DNA of 10,074 nt from an uncultured Anaerostipes sp. (lineage in GTDB: Bacteria > Bacillota > Clostridia > Lachnospirales > Lachnospiraceae), in assembly GCA_900756035.1 (NCBI GenBank), contig CAAEIR010000045.1, positions 1 through 10,074 on the forward strand, in the 5' to 3' direction. The notes beneath the pieces were generated by a model that was not told where the DNA came from, made no database searches, and saw only the letters and a list, made by a program, of their open reading frames with translations. A program made the position numbers and the translations under genes. Every line of letters starts with the position of its first letter. The stretch's first letter is position 1. Positions 7,148 to 10,074 of this stretch are shown one piece after another.

Positions 7148-8524
7148 ATGAGAGAAGACGGAATAAAAATAAGGCCATTTGAAATAGTATCTATTCTGGA
7201 TTACAAAGGGATACAGCAGATGAATGAGCACGGACAGGTACGGCTGTCTGCCCGAATCCGATCTGATAAGCGGGATGAATATATCCAGGAGGCAGTAAAG
7301 GAAACCTGGGTGGAGATTCTGGGATATGACGAGAATGGGAATGAGAAGAATATATTTTGTGGGATTCTTGCAGAGGCATATGTATCCTCCGGGCTGGATG
7401 GGTGTGTCATGGATCTGCTTATTTATACCGGGAGCAGGTTAATGGACTATAAGAAACACAAACGAAGTTTTCAGAATCCGGGCTATACATACAGGCAGAT
7501 CGCACAATGTTGCAATGAGTCGTATCCAAATGCAGGCATGATAATGACTGCTGGAAAGGACACTTCTGTACCAGGATTTTTGATGCAGTATCTGGAGACA
7601 GACTGGGTATTTTTAAAGCGTCTTGCAAGCACATTGCATACGGTCCTTGTCCCTTCCTGCGAGGTGCCAGGTGAAAAATATTTCTTTGGAATTCCGGAAA
7701 AAAGGTCGGAAGGAAGCCTGGATACGGAAAACTATATGGCGATTCAGGAAGAAAAGAGAGGGGAGACCAACGAAAATAGCGGATATTCTGCCTGTTATAA
7801 GGTCGGCAGCAGGGAATTATATGCCCTTGGGGATAACATGTCCTTCAAAGGAGATATATACTATATTTGGAGGATGGAAACAGAACTAAAAGCAAATGAA
7901 TTGTGGCATACCTATTACTTGAAGAAAAAAGAGAGGATATGGGTGTCGCAGACGCATCAGAAGGAGATAATAGGGCTTTCTCTAATCGGCAAGGTCAAAG
8001 CAGTGGAAGGGGAACAAGTACAGCTCAGTTTGGAGGATGACGAGAATCAGCAAAGCGGGAACCGCTGGTTTGCGTTTTCTACGGTATATTCATCTCCTGA
8101 TGGGGCTGGTTGGTACTGCATGCCGGAAATAGGTGATACGGCACGGCTCTATTTCCCAACCGAGGAAGATGGAGACGCATATGTATCGAGCGCTTTTCAT
8201 GAGAACGCAGGGGGAGGATTGAGGACGGAGCCAAGCAATAAGATCTGGAGGAATAAGGAAGGGAAGGAAATTCGTCTTACTCCGGATAAAATCCTGATTA
8301 CAAATAATAAGGGGATGTCTGTGGAACTGTCGGATCAGCAGGGAATCAAAATTAAAAGTAATGCGTCTGTTACTGTTGAAGCCAGTGATGATATCAGTAT
8401 CAGTAGTTCCGGCGCCGGTTTGGAACTGGCTGCATCAAATAAAATCCTATTAAGGCAGGGAAGCAACACCATGGAATTGTCTGATGGGATAAAGATTTCC
8501 GGATCGACCGTTAAAATGCAGTAG
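7148..8524 (+). CDS. VgrG/phage late control D (gpD)-like spike protein 1
   Basis: ATG 7148 follows AGGAGG (7136-7141) with 6-nt spacing. Domain order in this 458-residue protein: a gp27/gpD-like beta-barrel hub (about 5-270) including the family-typical ETDWVFLKRLAS at 150-161 and a KYFFGIPE strand after it; a gp5-type OB fold (about 276-350) starting at SLIGKVK (278-284) and including the conserved WYCMPEIGD (322-330); then a beta-rich Ser/Ile/Lys repeat tip (about 375-458). The tip's short alternating strands are consistent with a trimeric needle. Such proteins form the puncturing tip of contractile injection systems (phage tail, T6SS, eCIS). It is shorter than Gram-negative T6SS VgrG proteins (about 600 residues or more) and has no C-terminal effector extension. 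It sits 16 nt before a second, divergent copy. Confidence 0.93.
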   Translation: MREDGIKIRPFEIVSILDYKGIQQMNEHGQVRLSARIRSDKRDEYIQEAVKETWVEILGYDENGNEKNIFCGILAEAYVSSGLDGCVMDLLIYTGSRLMDYKKHKRSFQNPGYTYRQIAQCCNESYPNAGMIMTAGKDTSVPGFLMQYLETDWVFLKRLASTLHTVLVPSCEVPGEKYFFGIPEKRSEGSLDTENYMAIQEEKRGETNENSGYSACYKVGSRELYALGDNMSFKGDIYYIWRMETELKANELWHTYYLKKKERIWVSQTHQKEIIGLSLIGKVKAVEGEQVQLSLEDDENQQSGNRWFAFSTVYSSPDGAGWYCMPEIGDTARLYFPTEEDGDAYVSSAFHENAGGGLRTEPSNKIWRNKEGKEIRLTPDKILITNNKGMSVELSDQQGIKIKSNASVTVEASDDISISSSGAGLELAASNKILLRQGSNTMELSDGIKISGSTVKMQ

Positions 8525-8540
8525 GGGAAGAGGTGACTAA

Positions 8541-9827
8541 ATGAAAATCAATGCAAGGACCTCATTAGATATACCAATTCAATCCATTCAGGAATTTGAA
8601 CTGTATTGGAAAATTAATGACCATGCCCAGATGACGCTGCAGGGTATCTTGGAAGACTATTGCGATAATGCGGTGTGGGAACGTAATTACCGTGGGAGTG
8701 GAATCACAATCCACCTGGTTAATGAGCAGGAGGAAGAGAGAAACGAAGGGGTATTTTTTGATGGGCTCATTCAGAACGTTATCCTGACAAAAGACCATGA
8801 GGCATGCACAGTCTGCATCAAGGCGGGTTCAGCAACCATAAAACTGGATGAAGAAGCCCAGGCAAAGTGCAAAAGTTTTCAGGATCCATCAGAACGCTAT
8901 TCAGATGTAGCCAAACGTGCCTGCGGGATGCTGGGAGGCAGGGTTATCTATACAGCAAAAAATCCTGCGCTTGATAAGCCGGTTATCTGTTATAAAGAAA
9001 CGGTATGGAAGTTCCTTAGGCGTCTGGCCAGTTACCAGGAAAGCTATTTGATCCCGGATATAAAGACAGGTCATAGCAATCTATGGCTGGGCATGCGAGA
9101 GGGACAGAATATCCAGGAAAACGTATCCGACATGGATATAAAGGTGGAAATAAAGAAAAGATACACGGGCCAGGAAGATGGAAAGGGCAGAGTTGCATAC
9201 ATACTGCGAAGTCGCAATTTTTATCCATTGGGTGACTGGCTTTGGCTAAATGAGAGGAAATGCGTGGTTTTTGAATTGGTGGCACGGTTAGAGGAGGGGG
9301 AATTGTGGTTCACCTATAAGCTGTCTTCTATTGAAGACATCAAAACAGAGCCCTATTACCAGAATGGATTTACAGGAATGAGTCTGTGGGGGACCGTAGA
9401 GGAAGCAAAGAACGAGGCGGTCCGTGTAACATTTGACATGGATGGGGACGAAGGCAAGTGGTTTTATCCATGGAGACCGGAAACCGGGAATGCGTTGTAT
9501 GCAATGCCAGAAGAGGGAGCAAAGGTAGCCGTGTGCTTTTTGAACCATGAGGAGGGGGCAGGGATTGCAATCCGCTGTTTGGGGGAGTCGCCTGAAAATC
9601 CAAAGCCCAAGGACAAATCAATGGCTACACCAGAGGGGGCGAAAATAGGATTGTTTACCAGCAGTTTGAATATCAGTAAAAAAGAGGAAACAATGGAATT
9701 AAATGATTCCGACACTATCTGTTTTGATGGCGGACAGTTTGAGATAGAAGCAGCTGGAAAAGTTAAAATAAAAGCAGAACAGGTTTTACTCAATGCGGCA
9801 TCGGAGATAAAGGCAACAACTGAGTAA
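8541..9827 (+). CDS. VgrG/phage late control D (gpD)-like spike protein 2
   Basis: ATG 8541 follows AGGTG within GAAGAGGTGA with about 5-nt spacing; the gene starts 16 nt after the previous stop. The 428-residue protein has the same layout as its neighbour. It has a gpD-like hub with ETVWKFLRRLASY (around 154-166) aligning to ETDWVFLKRLAST of copy 1. An OB fold follows from SLWGTV (281-286), with YAMPEEG (320-326) aligning to YCMPEIG, and then a shorter beta-rich tail (about 365-428). The sequences have diverged strongly outside these anchors, so this is an old duplication or a separately acquired paralogue, not a recent copy. The first residues lack the RPFEI stretch of copy 1. The two could form different spikes or one mixed spike. 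No fused effector domain is present. It ends 106 nt before a hydrolase gene, a position where spike genes often carry cargo. Confidence 0.93.
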   Translation: MKINARTSLDIPIQSIQEFELYWKINDHAQMTLQGILEDYCDNAVWERNYRGSGITIHLVNEQEEERNEGVFFDGLIQNVILTKDHEACTVCIKAGSATIKLDEEAQAKCKSFQDPSERYSDVAKRACGMLGGRVIYTAKNPALDKPVICYKETVWKFLRRLASYQESYLIPDIKTGHSNLWLGMREGQNIQENVSDMDIKVEIKKRYTGQEDGKGRVAYILRSRNFYPLGDWLWLNERKCVVFELVARLEEGELWFTYKLSSIEDIKTEPYYQNGFTGMSLWGTVEEAKNEAVRVTFDMDGDEGKWFYPWRPETGNALYAMPEEGAKVAVCFLNHEEGAGIAIRCLGESPENPKPKDKSMATPEGAKIGLFTSSLNISKKEETMELNDSDTICFDGGQFEIEAAGKVKIKAEQVLLNAASEIKATTE

Positions 9828-9886
9828 TGATTTTCTTACTCAAAAGCTCTATTTGTTTATCCTAATAAGTGTCCTCAACAGTTCTG

Positions 9887-9892
9887 TATAAT
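9887..9892 (+). promoter_or_regulatory. Possible -10 element ahead of the hydrolase gene
   Basis: A perfect TATAAT lies 41 nt before ATG 9934 in the AT-rich gap after the second spike gene. No -35 hexamer is recognisable at 16-18 nt spacing (the region reads TAATAAGT), so this is weak evidence that the cargo gene has its own promoter. No terminator hairpin follows the spike gene stop, so readthrough from the operon is also possible. Confidence 0.25.
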
Positions 9893-9933
9893 GGGTTTAT
9901 AAATATAAAAATTTTTGAGAAAGAAGTGCAAAA

Positions 9934-10074
9934 ATGGAAAAGAAACATGGGATTGTGGAAGTTACTTATAGTGGACAAAGTATAAATCAACAGAGTGTAG
10001 ATAAAGCAATTATAATTATTCCAGGCGTAATGGGGAGCCGATTGTTTACTAGCAATTATATTTTTGATGATACA
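9934..10074 (+). CDS. N-terminus of an LCAT/PGAP1-like alpha/beta-hydrolase (3' end outside window), candidate effector
   Basis: The open frame from ATG 9934 reaches the window edge with 47 codons and no stop. A modest GAAAGAAG-type site lies upstream. After a short polar N-terminus, a hydrophobic strand AIIIIPGVMGSRLF (25-38) carries the P-G-x-M-G-S motif. In lecithin:cholesterol acyltransferase-like and PGAP1-like lipases and esterases this is the first core strand plus the oxyanion-hole turn. The nucleophile elbow (GxSxG), Asp and His would lie beyond the window and are unseen. No signal peptide is present, which fits loading onto a spike inside the cell rather than Sec export. Lipases encoded next to VgrG genes are known phospholipase effectors in Gram-negative T6SS (Tle families); that role here is inferred from position. 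GC is about 33%, lower than the spike genes. Confidence 0.75.
   Translation, partial: MEKKHGIVEVTYSGQSINQQSVDKAIIIIPGVMGSRLFTSNYIFDDT

Noticed and set aside
7623..7889. 88-codon + strand frame inside the first spike gene
   Set aside because: It lies fully within a well-supported spike gene in another frame and has no ribosome binding site or recognisable domain.
8412..8421. Palindrome CCGGCGCCGG within the tip of spike 1
   Set aside because: It is inside the Ser/Gly-rich beta region and explained by codon choice; there is no T-run or spacing that would make it a terminator.
9828..9933. Terminator between spike 2 and the hydrolase gene
   Set aside because: The gap is AT-rich but I find no stem of useful length followed by a T-run.
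1..10074. CRISPR arrays, tRNA/rRNA genes, insertion sequences
   Set aside because: No regularly spaced repeats, cloverleaf-like sequences, transposase motifs or terminal inverted repeats were seen on reading through.

Overview
The window looks like chromosomal DNA from a low-to-mid GC Gram-positive gut-type Clostridia, most likely Lachnospiraceae. The basis is the strong AGGAGG-type ribosome binding sites, the tightly packed same-strand genes and the style of the spike proteins. That placement is an inference. No rRNA, tRNA, CRISPR array or insertion sequence was seen. Every gene I can support is on the + strand.

Layout. Positions 1-236 hold the 3' end of a very AT-rich (about 23% GC by hand count) multi-pass membrane protein, probably GtrA-like. 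From about 238 the composition jumps to about 40% GC. A frameshifted gene remnant (238-549) leads into a translationally coupled pair of unrecognised proteins (553-1854 and 1851-2543), then a large Hsp70/actin-fold ATPase (2632-5250). A low-GC membrane protein of DUF2628-like appearance (5478-6014) sits between two stretches of non-coding, apparently decayed DNA (5251-5477 and 6015-6312). Next come a baseplate-adaptor-like protein (6313-7089) and two divergent VgrG/phage gpD-type spike proteins in tandem (7148-8524 and 8541-9827). Last is the first 47 codons of an alpha/beta-hydrolase of LCAT/PGAP1-like type (9934 to the window edge).

How the genes may work together. The two VgrG-like proteins are the firm anchor. 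They have the gp27/gpD-like N-terminal part, the gp5-like OB fold and a beta-rich tip, so this is part of a contractile injection system (phage-tail-like or T6SS-like) or of a module that supplies its spikes. In that context the coupled pair and the 258-residue protein are candidates for baseplate or adaptor roles. The Hsp70-fold protein is a candidate assembly or remodelling ATPase, and the hydrolase a candidate delivered effector. No tube, sheath, PAAR tip or ClpV-type ATPase lies in this window, so the rest of the machine must lie downstream or elsewhere, or this is a partial island. The remnants, the composition jumps and the inserted membrane gene suggest a locus that gains and loses cargo.

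Sure: the spike pair, the nucleotide-binding motifs of the ATPase, and the gene boundaries. Fairly sure: the hydrolase and DUF2628-like calls. Inference only: the roles of the 433-, 230- and 258-residue proteins.
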